DNA from: Colwellia sp. C1TZA3
GTDB lineage: Bacteria; Pseudomonadota; Gammaproteobacteria; Enterobacterales; Alteromonadaceae
Direction: 5' to 3'
Length of the DNA: 64,000 nucleotides
NCBI RefSeq assembly: GCF_007954265.1
Contig: NZ_VOLS01000009.1
Span: forward strand, 31,442 to 95,441
Below the pieces are notes generated by a model, which saw only the letters and a list, made by a program, of their open reading frames with translations, was not told the DNA's origin and did not search any database. Shown one piece after another: positions 18,454 through 28,674 of this stretch. Each line of letters begins with the position of its first letter. Within the stretch, counting starts at the first letter, position 1. The position numbers and the translations under genes were made by a program.

Positions 18454-20100
18454 ATGTTGCGTTTAACTAACGTCAAATTACCACTAAACCATCAACCGGA
18501 AGAATTAGAGCAAGTTATTCTTGCAACATTAAAAATCACCGCTGAGCAGCTTACCCGTTTTTCAATCTTTAAACGTGGTTACGATGCACGTAAAAAGAGT
18601 AACATCATTTTGATGTATACCTTAGATGTAGAAACAACAAAAAATGAACAGCTTATTGCTGAGCATGTAAATGATCAAAATATTAAACTTAGCCCTGATA
18701 CAAGTTATAAGTTTGTTGGCCAAGCACCCGAACATTTAACTGAGCGCCCAGTAGTTATTGGTATGGGACCTTGTGGTTTATTTGCAGGTTTACTGTTAGC
18801 ACAAATGGGTTTTAAACCTATTATTTTAGAGCGCGGTAAAGAAGTACGCCAGCGTACTAAAGACACTTTTGGCTTTTGGCGGAAAAAAATTCTTAATACT
18901 GAGTCCAATGTGCAATTTGGTGAAGGTGGTGCTGGTACATTTTCTGACGGCAAACTCTGGAGCCAAGTTAAAGACCCGAAGCACTATAGTCGCAAAGTAT
19001 TACATGAGTTTGTTGACGCCGGTGCGCCGAGTGAAATTCTATACGTCAGTAAGCCACATATTGGTACTTTTAAATTGGTCACCATGGTTGAACAAATGCG
19101 GGCAGAGATTCACCGTCTTGGCGGCGAAGTGCGTTTTGAGCAACGTGTAGATGACATTCATTTTACTGAAACAGAAGATAACAACGGAAACCGGCAAGTT
19201 ACCGGTTTAACTTTATCGACAGGTGAAGTCATAAACACAAAACACATCGCTTTGGCTATTGGCCATAGTGCACGTGATACTTTTACTATGTTGTATGAAA
19301 AAGGTGTTTTTATAAAAGCTAAGCCATTTTCTGTTGGTTTTAGAATTGAGCATGAACAATCAGTGATTGACGATGCCCGGTTTGGCAAAAACGCTGGCAA
19401 CCCTATTTTAGGTGCGGCGGATTATAAACTTGTTCATCATTGTAAAAATGGCCGTTCAGTTTACAGCTTTTGTATGTGCCCAGGCGGTACAGTCGTCGCA
19501 GCGGCATCAGAACCAGGACGTTTAGTCACTAATGGCATGAGCCAATATTCACGCCATGAACGTAATGCAAATAGCGCTATTGTTGTGGGGATTTCACCCG
19601 AAGATTATGACGAAAATGGCAGTAAAGACAATGTGCTTGCGGGTATTGAGTTTCAACGTCGGTTAGAAGAGGAAGCCTTTAAATTGGGTGGCGAAAACTA
19701 TGATGCACCCGTGCAATTAGTGGGTGACTTTCTTGCTGGACGAAAAAGTGGTGAGCATGGTGTTGTAGCGCCATCTTATAAACCTGGGGTTAAATATTGT
19801 GACTTGAGTAAAATTTTACCTGCTTACGCTACTGAAGCTATTCGTGAAGCATTACCGGCATTTGAACGTAAAATCAAAGGCTTTTCGATGGCTGATGCAA
19901 CACTAACCGCTGTTGAAACACGTACCTCGTCGCCAATCAGTATTACCCGTGATAAAGACAGTTTTGAAAGTATCAACAGCAAAGGGTTATATCCAGCAGG
20001 TGAAGGGGCAGGTTATGCTGGTGGTATTTTATCTGCGGGTATTGACGGTATTAAAGTGGCTGAAGCGATGGCACTATCAATGCTCAATAGTTATAAATAA
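18454..20100 (+). CDS. FAD-dependent oxidoreductase of the BaiN/HI0933-related 'NAD(FAD)-utilizing dehydrogenase' group
   Basis: 548 residues from ATG 18454; an in-frame ATG at 18379 would add 25 residues but these fit no family N-terminus. Residues about 5-95 are a basic N-terminal domain (FSIFKRGYDARKKSNI), then a dinucleotide fold VVIGMGPCGLFAGLLLAQMG near 110-130 with the E of ILERG. A later block KGLYPAGEGAGYAGGILSAGIDG is the second FAD motif. Length and this motif set match the large uncharacterised flavoproteins of gammaproteobacteria. Substrate unknown. Cytosolic, monocistronic. Confidence 0.83.
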   Translation: MLRLTNVKLPLNHQPEELEQVILATLKITAEQLTRFSIFKRGYDARKKSNIILMYTLDVETTKNEQLIAEHVNDQNIKLSPDTSYKFVGQAPEHLTERPVVIGMGPCGLFAGLLLAQMGFKPIILERGKEVRQRTKDTFGFWRKKILNTESNVQFGEGGAGTFSDGKLWSQVKDPKHYSRKVLHEFVDAGAPSEILYVSKPHIGTFKLVTMVEQMRAEIHRLGGEVRFEQRVDDIHFTETEDNNGNRQVTGLTLSTGEVINTKHIALAIGHSARDTFTMLYEKGVFIKAKPFSVGFRIEHEQSVIDDARFGKNAGNPILGAADYKLVHHCKNGRSVYSFCMCPGGTVVAAASEPGRLVTNGMSQYSRHERNANSAIVVGISPEDYDENGSKDNVLAGIEFQRRLEEEAFKLGGENYDAPVQLVGDFLAGRKSGEHGVVAPSYKPGVKYCDLSKILPAYATEAIREALPAFERKIKGFSMADATLTAVETRTSSPISITRDKDSFESINSKGLYPAGEGAGYAGGILSAGIDGIKVAEAMALSMLNSYK

Positions 20101-20238
20101 AAGCTTTAGTGCGCTATTGTTGTTTGAGTCATCAAGACTAACAGGCCATAGTTTGGTGATTAAATTCAACCGTAATAAGACTAAAAGTGCAGTTTAGTAT
20201 TTCATGCTTGAGTTTGAGTTATACGGCGTTAAAAAGTC

Positions 20239-20949
20239 TTATTGTGACTGTATTTCTTGAATATTACTCTTAACTTGTTGTTGCCACTTACTTTTAGGTA
20301 ATTGGCGTTGGATATTATGTAGTGTGGTCCAAATGCCGTTAAGTGTGATGGGTTTGGTTAACCATAGTGGAACATTACCTTTAGGGTCAACCATAAACTG
20401 GTAGGTTATTGCTATGCGTTTGTTGTCCAGCGGCACTATCGTCCAATGGGCGCTGAGTACCTTCATACGTATCACATTTTGGTTTTTTTCTATGGTATCA
20501 CCGGCATCTTTAACGGCAATTTCAACTGATAGATCCTCGTTTTGCCAATAACGAGAATGGGCCACTATTTCACGTGCTGAAATTGGCCATAAGCCTTTAA
20601 ATCGAGTAATAAATACATTTTCTTCACTTGAAATTTGGCTAATGCATTTAGCTGACTCCACATTGTCAAGCCAGTGAGGAGCCAGCTTAAAATCTTCAAT
20701 AAAATAAATAAAACCCGCCAAGCTTGAGTTAACCTTAGCTTGTGCCTTAATTTCAATGACATCGTTATATTGACTAGCGCGATAAAGCACACTTAAGTCA
20801 CTATTTTGCTGCCAAACTTTCCATGACGACAAAGCATTTGCTTGAACATTATGGCTTAATAGCAGTAAGGAAATGAGTAAGGGGTAGTTCAAGCTTGTTA
20901 AATGAGTAACCAACAAAGATATACGGGTAGGGTTAGAAACTTGATGCAA
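20239..20949 (-). CDS. START-domain-like periplasmic protein
   Basis: 236 residues. Residues about 20-37 are hydrophobic with a cleavage site near VQA-NA, giving a secreted protein. The rest resembles a START/Bet v1 lipid-binding fold: FIYFIEDFKLAPHWLDNVESAKC, FKGLWPISAREIVAHSRYW and KPITLNGIWTTLHNIQ. Such START proteins recur in marine gammaproteobacteria without a known ligand. No operon partner. Confidence 0.75.
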   Translation of the reverse strand: MHQVSNPTRISLLVTHLTSLNYPLLISLLLLSHNVQANALSSWKVWQQNSDLSVLYRASQYNDVIEIKAQAKVNSSLAGFIYFIEDFKLAPHWLDNVESAKCISQISSEENVFITRFKGLWPISAREIVAHSRYWQNEDLSVEIAVKDAGDTIEKNQNVIRMKVLSAHWTIVPLDNKRIAITYQFMVDPKGNVPLWLTKPITLNGIWTTLHNIQRQLPKSKWQQQVKSNIQEIQSQ

Positions 20950-21014
20950 ACAGCTATTCCTTATTGTAAAGCATTGCGGGCATAAACTGTGTTAGTGCAA
21001 TAATGTGATTAATA

Positions 21015-21050
21015 ATACCGGTTTCATTAATTATCTGTTCTACTTTATAC
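21015..21050. repeat. Family 2-like terminal fragment
   Basis: ATACCGGTTTCATTAATTAT followed by CTGTTC resembles the end of the family 2 repeat (ATACCAAGTTGATTAATTAC, CTGCTC). It lies 44 bases before a full family 2 copy. Confidence 0.4.
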
Positions 21051-21093
21051 GCAGGGGGGAACCAAATAAAAATACAAAGCATTTATTTTAATA

Positions 21094-21255
21094 ATACCAA
21101 TTTGATTAATTAAGTGATCACCTTTTTCATGAGGAAAAATGGATAAATACAAGGCATAAAATTTAGTCAGTAGTTATTCACCTTATAAATTTTATAACGC
21201 TGTAGTTATTCATTTTAACCCTTAAAAATGAGCAGGTAATTAATCAACTTGGTAT
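21094..21255. repeat. 162-bp MITE-like repeat, best copy of family 2
   Basis: Ends ATACCAATTTGATTAATTAA and GTAATTAATCAACTTGGTAT are imperfect inverted repeats. The interior (CCTTTTTCATGAGGAAAAAT, then TACAAGGCATAAAATTTAGT) is non-coding. Related copies or pieces lie at 4879, 5325, 17327 and 21015. It occupies most of the 370-base gap downstream of the GGDEF-EAL gene. Confidence 0.7.
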
Positions 21256-21319
21256 AACGCCGTAACTGGCTTTTTTAATCAGTAGAAATAATCAGAAAAT
21301 TAGTGAGATGGGTATAACA

Positions 21320-23251
21320 CTAGTTCATTAGTTTAATTATTTTTGATGGATTGGGTTGCCATACACCAGCACCGTTATGTGCAAGATGATTTATACCTTG
21401 ATTTAATACTTTATTGCCAACAATGGTTGAATTTTCAGGATGACTAATTAAAAATCCTTGAATGTATTTAACCCCTAAAGACTTTAATAATTCTAGCTGT
21501 ATAACATCTTCTATGCCTTCAGCTACTATTTTTAAATCAAGTTGGTAGGCCATATCGATGATTGATTTCAGTATTTTCTTATACTTAGTACTGCTGGTTG
21601 CTTCATTAACAAACATTTTATCAATTTTTAAAATATCGACAGGCAATGTTGCCAATATTGCTAATGAACTAAAACCTGTACCAAAATCATCAATGGCAAT
21701 AAAAACACCTTCTTGACGAAGTTTCTCTAATTCTGTGATAATTTCATCTGATATATCAAGGAAGCAAGACTCGGTAATTTCAAGCATTAATGATGAAGGT
21801 GGCAGGCCAGTTTTTGCCAGTGTATCCATAATCCATTGATAGAGCGGACGATGCTTAAGTTGAATAACGGAGACATTAACCGATATTTTAGTTTTTTTCA
21901 TCCCGGCGTTATACCAAGCAAACATCTGACGGCAGGCTTCATTTAATATCCAATCACCTAGTGGTAATATTTGGTTAGACTCCTCAGCAATCGGAATGAA
22001 CTCTGTAGGTGAAATAACACCTTCCACTGGGTGTTGCCATCGCACAAGTGCTTCAAAATAACTGATCACACAACCCTCAACATGAATGATAGGTTGGAAG
22101 GTTAAAAAGAAGCTGTGGTTGGATAAGGCTTGTCTCATTTCTTCTAATAAATAATGATAGCGTCTTAATTGGCTGCCCATTTCAGGAGAATATATGCGAT
22201 AAACTCCTCGGCCATCTTTTTTAGCACGGTACATCGCTACATCAGCTAATTGTACTAGTGTATTAGGTTTACTTGCACTCTCAGGGTACATAGCAATACC
22301 GATACTAGCGCTAATTTTAATAGTTTTATTGCCTAAAATAAATTCACGCTCTAGCTCTGATAAGACATATTTCGCAATATTAATAGCACACTCTGAATTT
22401 TCTATATCAAAAAGAAAAATGGTAAATTCATCACCGCCCAGTCGAGCTAAGTTTTTTTCAATACGGTTACTTGATGGGCTAAAGTTTAGTTTATTACTGC
22501 GCACAAGAGAGTTTAATCGCTCGGCAACTTGGATCAGTACTTCATCACCAAATGAATGACCAAACGAGTCATTAACTTGTTTGAAACCATCAAGGTCAAT
22601 AAATAATAGCCCACTCTTTATTTTTTCGCTCTGTGTTAATTGCTCTTCAATATGTTGAAGAAAAGTGTGGCGATTAGTTAACTTCGTCAATGCGTCACAA
22701 AAGGCACTTTGTTCAGTATCAATTTTATATTGCTTGGTATATCGTGCGATGTTTTCTAAAGCATAATTTAGATTAGCTAATACAGAATATTCTGGTTTGT
22801 ATGACTGTTTTTGACCAAAGGTGTCTGCTATGCCATCAGTAATAAGACAAATATCTTTTAATTTACTGTTCTGATAATTCAAAATTAAAAAGCCAGCAAT
22901 AAAACCAACTACAAGCAGTGCTAAGGAAGGATAAAGTACAGCTAATATAATATTAAATATAATGAAGTTTAATGGCGTGACTAACCAGTTATCAGCTTTT
23001 TTTGTTACTTTAACAACCAGCTTTTGCTTATTGTTTCTGGCTAAGTTATCAATAAGTAAAATATGACTTAGATAGCCATCAACATCAGTTAACTGATGTT
23101 GGGGTAATTCATAAGCAATATCGGGTTGGCTGTGATGAAGAGTACTTATTTCTTTAGATAAAATTGAAATAAAAAATATATAAACAATAATAAAAAATAA
23201 TATAGTTAAAAGCGCGGTCGTTTGCCAATATTTAGCGGTAGATTTATTCAT
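21320..23251 (-). CDS. Membrane-bound GGDEF-EAL protein (cyclic di-GMP synthase/phosphodiesterase)
   Basis: 643 residues. Two membrane segments (about 11-32 and 94-125) flank a short periplasmic loop, with no recognised sensor domain. A coiled linker leads to GGDEF (motif 272-276, with FIDLDGFKQVNDSFGH and ASIGIAMYP intact) and EAL (motif 400-402). Phosphodiesterase residues all appear: NVSV, EITES, DDFGTGFSS, LKIDKMFV, AEGIE and QGF. No RxxD inhibitory site precedes GGDEF. Both activities are therefore possible. Monocistronic. Confidence 0.93.
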   Translation of the reverse strand: MNKSTAKYWQTTALLTILFFIIVYIFFISILSKEISTLHHSQPDIAYELPQHQLTDVDGYLSHILLIDNLARNNKQKLVVKVTKKADNWLVTPLNFIIFNIILAVLYPSLALLVVGFIAGFLILNYQNSKLKDICLITDGIADTFGQKQSYKPEYSVLANLNYALENIARYTKQYKIDTEQSAFCDALTKLTNRHTFLQHIEEQLTQSEKIKSGLLFIDLDGFKQVNDSFGHSFGDEVLIQVAERLNSLVRSNKLNFSPSSNRIEKNLARLGGDEFTIFLFDIENSECAINIAKYVLSELEREFILGNKTIKISASIGIAMYPESASKPNTLVQLADVAMYRAKKDGRGVYRIYSPEMGSQLRRYHYLLEEMRQALSNHSFFLTFQPIIHVEGCVISYFEALVRWQHPVEGVISPTEFIPIAEESNQILPLGDWILNEACRQMFAWYNAGMKKTKISVNVSVIQLKHRPLYQWIMDTLAKTGLPPSSLMLEITESCFLDISDEIITELEKLRQEGVFIAIDDFGTGFSSLAILATLPVDILKIDKMFVNEATSSTKYKKILKSIIDMAYQLDLKIVAEGIEDVIQLELLKSLGVKYIQGFLISHPENSTIVGNKVLNQGINHLAHNGAGVWQPNPSKIIKLMN

Positions 23252-23745
23252 ACTTTAATATTCCATCATCATCAAGCCGCTACAATCTGGAATATTACTG
23301 CCACAATATTTTAGATTAACGTTAACATTAGGTTACATTTTTTATATTTTTTCATATGATTACATTATTATACATATGAGTAACTTAATTGGGATGCCAT
23401 CATATCCACACTGGTTTGTTTTATCAAGCCGTTATAGGTTTTGAACTATAATATTATGGCTAGGTAACGTAGGGGGCCTAAAAAGAAGTACCATATTACT
23501 AGTGTAATTAATGCATACAATATAAATAACATATAGATAACATTTTAATAATAAAACTGAGTAACATAAACTTACTTTTTACGCTTAATAATAGCGCCAA
23601 CGCTGTACTTGAAATTTATTTTCGGTTACTCTACGGCGAAATTTTATTGCTGGTTATTAACGCTTAAGTAACGAGATACCCAAACGTTAATGACTGAAAA
23701 GACAATATTAACAATTAATTTAATTGCCAAAATAATTTAAATCAA
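23252..23745. other. AT-rich thrS upstream region
   Basis: About 500 bases with no credible gene. It must contain the promoters of the divergent GGDEF-EAL and thrS genes, but I could not pick out one convincing pair. No repeat family member was seen. Confidence 0.4.
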
Positions 23746-23766
23746 GTGACACTTCGTATGTGCCAC
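23746..23766 (+). promoter_or_regulatory. Hairpin mimicking the tRNA-Thr anticodon arm (thrS operator)
   Basis: Stem strands GTGACAC and GTGCCAC pair at six of seven positions (one A-C mismatch) around a 7-base loop TTCGTAT. The loop has T at position 33, CGT at the anticodon position and A at position 37, exactly like a threonine tRNA with anticodon CGU. It ends 20 bases before the thrS ATG and just ahead of AAAGGA. In E. coli ThrRS represses its own mRNA by binding such an anticodon-like hairpin; the same role is inferred here. Confidence 0.75.
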
Positions 23767-23786
23767 CACTGAACAAAGGAAAATAC

Positions 23787-25697
23787 ATGCCTGTTATTAC
23801 GCTTCCCGATGGTAGTCAACGCACTTTTGAACAAGCCGTTTCTGTAATGGCTGTCGCCTTAGATATCGGTCCTGGTTTAGCAAAAGCCACGATTGCTGGT
23901 CGCATTAACGGTGAGTTAGTCGACGCCTGTGAATTAATTACCGAAGATGCAGCGCTACAACTTATTACCAGTAAAGATGCCGAAGGTCTTGAGATCATTC
24001 GTCACTCTTGTGCGCATTTATTAGGGCATGCTATTAAGCAGTTATATCCGAATGTTAAAATGGCGATTGGTCCAACGATTGATAATGGTTTTTATTATGA
24101 TATTGACCTTGAAGAATCAATTACTGAAGACGATTTAGTCAAACTTGAAAAACGTATGACTGAATTAGCCCGTACTGGCTATGAAGTGGTTAAGAAAACA
24201 GGTTCATGGCAAGACGCTTACGATGCCTTTACTGAACGTGATGAAAGCTACAAATTACAAATTCTTGATGAAAATATCGAGAAAACAGACACACCTGCTT
24301 TATATCACCATCAAGAATATATCGATATGTGTCGTGGTCCTCATGTTCCTAGTATGCGCCATTGCCATCATTTTAAATTAATGAAGGTAGCGGGTGCTTA
24401 TTGGCGTGGTAATTCTGACAATAAAATGTTGCAACGTATTTACGGCACCGCATGGGCTGATAAAAAACAACTTAAAGCCTATATTGTTCGTTTAGCCGAA
24501 GCTGAAAAGCGCGATCACCGTAAAATTGGTAAAACCTTAGATTTATTCCATTGGCAAGAGGAAGCACCAGGTATGGTGTTTTGGCATAACGATGGCTGGA
24601 CTATCTATACAGAGTTAGAAAAGTTTATTCGTGAAAAATTACGCGAATATGATTACGACGAAGTTAAAGCACCGATGATGATGGATCGTAGTCTTTGGGA
24701 AAAGTCAGGTCATTGGGATAAATATGCTGATGGCATGTTTACCACTGAATCGGAAAAGCGCGAATACGCCATAAAACCTATGAACTGTCCAGGGCACGTA
24801 CAGATATTTAATCAAGGGTTGAAGTCTTACCGTGATTTACCTTTGCGTATTGCCGAGTTTGGCTGTTGTCATCGTAACGAACCTTCTGGTTCTTTACATG
24901 GCCTAATGCGTGTTCGTGGTTTTACCCAAGACGACGCACATATTTTTTGCATGGAATCGCAAGTGCAAGCCGAAGTGACCAAGTGTATTGAAATGGTTTA
25001 CGACGTATATAGCTCATTTGGTTTTGAAGATATAATCGTTAAGCTATCAACTCGACCTGAAAGTCGCATTGGTAGTGATGAGATTTGGGATAAAGCGGAA
25101 GCCGGTTTAGCAAAAGCATTAACTGATAGTGATATTGCTTTTGAGTATTTACCTGGTGAAGGGGCTTTTTATGGCCCTAAAATTGAATTTACCTTAATGG
25201 ATTGTTTGGGACGTGCTTGGCAATGTGGTACTGTGCAACTCGATTTTGCACTGCCAGAGCGTTTAGGTGCAACTTATGTTGGTGAAAACAACGAAAAATA
25301 CGTTCCAGTGATGATCCATCGTGCTATTTTAGGTTCACTTGAGCGTTTTATTGGTATTTTGATCGAAGAGTATTCTGGAAAATTTCCAACGTGGTTATCG
25401 CCAATTCAAGCAACTGTGATGAATATTACCGATAAACAAGGTCAATATTGTGAAAAAGTTGTAAAAAAACTAAAAGAAAGTGGATTTAGAGCAAAACTAG
25501 ACTTGAGAAATGAGAAGATAGGCTTTAAAATCCGCGAGCACACTTTAAAGCGTGTTCCGTATTTGTTAGTCGTCGGTGATAAAGAAATGGAAACTGGCGA
25601 AATTGCGGTACGAACGCGAAGTGGTGAAGATTTAGGAACAATGTTGGTTGACGACTTTATTGCTAAATTATCAGATGAAGTGAAAACTCGTCTTTAA
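23787..25697 (+). CDS. thrS: Threonyl-tRNA synthetase
   Basis: 636 residues (E. coli 642). Starts [11 protein letters not shown], the usual TGS-domain beginning, at ATG 23787 after AAAGGA; the GTG at 23760 lies inside the operator hairpin and is not the start. TGS (about 1-62), the editing domain with [10 protein letters not shown] and the second zinc-like site [11 protein letters not shown], the class II catalytic core with MNCPGH (zinc Cys) and [15 protein letters not shown], and the C-terminal anticodon domain are all present. Heads the thrS-infC-rpmI-rplT cluster. Confidence 0.97.
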   Translation: MPVITLPDGSQRTFEQAVSVMAVALDIGPGLAKATIAGRINGELVDACELITEDAALQLITSKDAEGLEIIRHSCAHLLGHAIKQLYPNVKMAIGPTIDNGFYYDIDLEESITEDDLVKLEKRMTELARTGYEVVKKTGSWQDAYDAFTERDESYKLQILDENIEKTDTPALYHHQEYIDMCRGPHVPSMRHCHHFKLMKVAGAYWRGNSDNKMLQRIYGTAWADKKQLKAYIVRLAEAEKRDHRKIGKTLDLFHWQEEAPGMVFWHNDGWTIYTELEKFIREKLREYDYDEVKAPMMMDRSLWEKSGHWDKYADGMFTTESEKREYAIKPMNCPGHVQIFNQGLKSYRDLPLRIAEFGCCHRNEPSGSLHGLMRVRGFTQDDAHIFCMESQVQAEVTKCIEMVYDVYSSFGFEDIIVKLSTRPESRIGSDEIWDKAEAGLAKALTDSDIAFEYLPGEGAFYGPKIEFTLMDCLGRAWQCGTVQLDFALPERLGATYVGENNEKYVPVMIHRAILGSLERFIGILIEEYSGKFPTWLSPIQATVMNITDKQGQYCEKVVKKLKESGFRAKLDLRNEKIGFKIREHTLKRVPYLLVVGDKEMETGEIAVRTRSGEDLGTMLVDDFIAKLSDEVKTRL

Positions 25698-25793
25698 GCA
25701 CTTTGCAAAACGAACACGTAACATTATTATTTTACCCAAGTAAGCTAATACTAGCGCTTACTTGGTCACAACGTTCTTTGGAGGAACATGGCT

Positions 25794-26342
25794 ATTAAAG
25801 GTGGACAACGTGGCGGGCAAAAAGAGCCGGCGCATCGTTTAAATGAGTTAATCACAGGTATTCTAGGCAATGAAGTTCGTTTAATTAAATATGACGGCGA
25901 ACCAGGTGGCATAGTTTCATTTGATGAAGCAATGGACCAAGCGGAGGACGCAGGTGTAGATCTTGTAGAAATCAGCCCAACAGCAAAACCTCCGGTTTGC
26001 CGAGTTATGGATTACGGTAAGTTTATCTATGAAAAGGCTAAAGAGCAGAAAGAGCAACGTAAAAACCAGAAACAAATACAGGTTAAGGAAATAAAATTCC
26101 GTCCTGGTACAGATGAAGGCGATTATCAGGTAAAACTACGCAACCTGAAGCGCTTTTTAGAAGGCGGCGACAAGGTCAAGGTAACATTACGTTTCCGTGG
26201 CCGTGAAATGGCCCACCAAGAGCTTGGTCTTGAAATTCTATCTCGTGTTAAAAAAGATTTAGAAGAATTGACCGTAGTTGAGTTTTTCCCTCGTAGAGCG
26301 GAAGGGCGTCAAATGGTGATGGTCCTAGCCCCTAAAAAATAG
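25794..26342 (+). CDS. infC: Translation initiation factor IF-3 (likely AUU start)
   Basis: 182 residues from ATT 25794 (184 from ATG 25788). IF-3 binds 30S subunits and rejects non-canonical start codons. [24 protein letters not shown] and [15 protein letters not shown] are diagnostic. E. coli infC starts at AUU, followed by Lys-Gly-Gly; here ATT-AAA-GGT-GGA lines up with that. GGAGG (25780-25784) is 9 bases from ATT but only 3 from the ATG, so ATT is better placed. Such a start lets IF-3 limit its own synthesis. Starts 90 bases after thrS. Confidence 0.93.
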   Translation: MKGGQRGGQKEPAHRLNELITGILGNEVRLIKYDGEPGGIVSFDEAMDQAEDAGVDLVEISPTAKPPVCRVMDYGKFIYEKAKEQKEQRKNQKQIQVKEIKFRPGTDEGDYQVKLRNLKRFLEGGDKVKVTLRFRGREMAHQELGLEILSRVKKDLEELTVVEFFPRRAEGRQMVMVLAPKK

Positions 26343-26521
26343 ATAATACCCGGTTTGCAAGTAGCTAAGTGTTTTTCGAAATACCTAGCTCACCGCTATT
26401 ATCTTTAAGCTGGTAAACAAGGCCTACAAGCAGAGTTCGACATCTTGGCTTAATTGCTAAGCGCTGAGAAACTTTCGCCTAGTTTACTTTATATTTGGCA
26501 TAACAATGCGGAGTTATTAAC

Positions 26522-26716
26522 ATGCCTAAAATGAAAACCAATAAAGGTGCTGCAAAGCGCTTTAAACAGACAGCCACAGGCTATAAATTTAAACAAGCCG
26601 GTCTTCGTCATATTTTGACTAAACGCCGTACTAAAGTTAAGCGCCATCTTCGTGCGAAATGCATGATTTCGGCTGCTGACATCAAGTCAGTTAAAAAACT
26701 TTTACGTCACGGTTAA
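26522..26716 (+). CDS. rpmI: Ribosomal protein bL35
   Basis: 64 residues, the usual length. [20 protein letters not shown] is the bL35 N-terminus. The 179-base leader after infC is where L20 control acts in E. coli; I see short hairpins (AGCTAAG-like and CTTAGC-like arms) but cannot confirm the pseudoknot. rplT follows after 15 bases. Confidence 0.97.
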   Translation: MPKMKTNKGAAKRFKQTATGYKFKQAGLRHILTKRRTKVKRHLRAKCMISAADIKSVKKLLRHG

Positions 26717-26731
26717 TAGGAGAAATAGAAA

Positions 26732-27088
26732 ATGGCAAGAGTAAAACGTGGTGTACAAGCGCGTGCACGTCACAAGAAGGTTCTAAAGCAAGCTAAAGGT
26801 TACTACGGTGCTCGTAGTCGCGTTTATCGTGTTGCTTACCAAGCTGTAACTAAAGCTGGCCAATACGCATACCGTGACCGTCGTCAACGTAAGCGTCAAT
26901 TCCGTCAACTTTGGATTGCTCGTATTAACGCAGCAGCTCGTCAAAATGGTTTATCTTACAGCCGTTTCATTAATGGCCTTAAAAAGGCTTCTATTGAAAT
27001 CGATCGTAAGATCCTAGCTGACATTGCAGTATACGACAAAGCAGCTTTCACATTCTTAGTTGAAAAAGCGCAAGCTTCTTTAGTATAG
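26732..27088 (+). CDS. rplT: Ribosomal protein bL20
   Basis: 118 residues, standard length, highly basic. [20 protein letters not shown] is the family start. Preceded by AGGAGAA at good spacing. bL20 is needed for early 50S assembly and represses its own operon in E. coli. Last gene before a strong terminator. Confidence 0.98.
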   Translation: MARVKRGVQARARHKKVLKQAKGYYGARSRVYRVAYQAVTKAGQYAYRDRRQRKRQFRQLWIARINAAARQNGLSYSRFINGLKKASIEIDRKILADIAVYDKAAFTFLVEKAQASLV

Positions 27089-27107
27089 TTTGAGAAATTA
27101 GCTCTGA

Positions 27108-27138
27108 GAAAAGGACGCCCTAGGCGTCCTTTTCTTTT
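27108..27138 (+). terminator. Terminator after rplT
   Basis: Perfect 12-bp stem GAAAAGGACGCC / GGCGTCCTTTTC with a three-base loop CTA, then a T-rich tail. Confidence 0.93.
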
Positions 27139-27372
27139 ATGTACAGGATGTACGGTCAGGTTTTTAGTTCCAGACAAAACCTAAGTACTTACATCCGTGT
27201 AAGTAATGTAGCGGTGACAGGATGTCAAGGAGCGACGATGTGAAAAAATTGACTGAAAATTTAGCATAAAAAAGTCACTAAAATGAACCGTTAACTAAGC
27301 GGGTTTATCCAATAGAAATCAAGCCTGTTTATTTAAAAGTTTAATTTAATTATAGGAATTAAAGGTCTTATT

Positions 27373-28476
27373 ATGAGTCTTGCTGATCAAATTTTAGCGG
27401 TAAATAATGATTTGCCTATTCGTACAGATGTTGCTGTTCATAGTGGCAAAGTACGTTCTGTCTATTGGTTAACTGACATCGACAGTCGTCGCTTAATTCG
27501 AGAGAAAAATTATGATGTTGCACAAGATACGCCATTAGCGATCATGGTGATCAGTGACCGCATTTCAGCATTTGACTGCATTTGGCGCGGTGAGGGTGGC
27601 ATGAAAGGCGTACCCGGCAAAGGCGCAGCATTAAATGCCATTTCTAATCATTGGTTTAAGTTATTTAAACAGCAAGGGTTAGCCGACAGCCATATTCTTG
27701 ATATACCGCATCCGTTTGTTTGGATTGTGCAAAAAGCCAAACCTGTGATGATTGAAGCTATATGTCGCCAATATATTACCGGTTCCATGTGGCGTTCGTA
27801 TGCTAAAGGCGAACGCGAATTTTGTGGTATAGCGCTAATAGATGATCTTAAAAAAGACAGTAAGTTGCCACAATTGTTACAAACGCCATCAACTAAAGGT
27901 ATTTTACAAGGCATACCTGGCGTGCCTGCAGTAGATGATGTTAATGTAACTCGCAAAAATATTGTAGATAATTTCGCCGCTTTTAATTTTAAATCAGTTG
28001 GTGATATAGCCCAGTATGAAAAGTTTTTAACTGAAGGTTTTGACGTTATTTCAATAGCGTTAGCTAAACTTGATCAGATTTTTGTTGATACCAAATTTGA
28101 GTTTGGCTATGTCAAAGATCGTAACGGTAATGATAAGCTTATTTATATGGATGAAGTAGGTACACCGGACTCATCACGCATTTGGGACGGCGAGCAGTAT
28201 CGCGCAGGTAATATTGTTGAAAACTCTAAAGAGGGTTTCCGTCAGTTATTACTTAAGCACTTCCCTGATGCCGATATTCTTTTGAATAAAGACCGTATGA
28301 TTGAGCGTGAAGCACTTGCCCGTGACAATGAGTTACCAGCAGATGTATTAATGGCAGTATCAGCAACCTACATCGCGATCGCTGAAAAAATCACGGGTAA
28401 AAGCATTGTCTTATCGCAAAATCCTAAACAAGAGATTATTGATGTTTTACGTGATGAATATCAACTGATTGACTAA
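27373..28476 (+). CDS. purC: SAICAR synthase (long form)
   Basis: 367 residues, matching the long PurC of Vibrio and Alteromonadales rather than the 237-residue E. coli form. It joins CAIR and aspartate with ATP in purine synthesis. Visible: [11 protein letters not shown] near residue 23, [13 protein letters not shown], the catalytic block [10 protein letters not shown], and [13 protein letters not shown] near 253. ATG 27373 follows a weak TAGGAATTAAAGG site. Monocistronic with its own terminator. No clear PurR box was seen upstream. Confidence 0.95.
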   Translation: MSLADQILAVNNDLPIRTDVAVHSGKVRSVYWLTDIDSRRLIREKNYDVAQDTPLAIMVISDRISAFDCIWRGEGGMKGVPGKGAALNAISNHWFKLFKQQGLADSHILDIPHPFVWIVQKAKPVMIEAICRQYITGSMWRSYAKGEREFCGIALIDDLKKDSKLPQLLQTPSTKGILQGIPGVPAVDDVNVTRKNIVDNFAAFNFKSVGDIAQYEKFLTEGFDVISIALAKLDQIFVDTKFEFGYVKDRNGNDKLIYMDEVGTPDSSRIWDGEQYRAGNIVENSKEGFRQLLLKHFPDADILLNKDRMIEREALARDNELPADVLMAVSATYIAIAEKITGKSIVLSQNPKQEIIDVLRDEYQLID

Positions 28477-28503
28477 CGTTTAGCTTTCATTTTAGCTTTA
28501 CAT

Positions 28504-28528
28504 AGCCTCGCAATAGCGGGGCTTTTTT
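28504..28528 (+). terminator. Terminator after purC
   Basis: Stem AGCCTCGC / GCGGGGCT (one T-G pair), loop AATA, then six T. 28 bases after the purC stop. Confidence 0.9.
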
Positions 28529-28674
28529 ATGCTCAGGACGAGCCGTATGCTGCGATCACATGGATGTGAAAGAGCAGCTATGCTCAGGCCTTTTTAAATC
28601 GTTAGAGATAAAATTAGTAATTTTATCCAACATTGCTTTTACTGATAATAATATAGCGTTGGGCAGTTGTTTTT

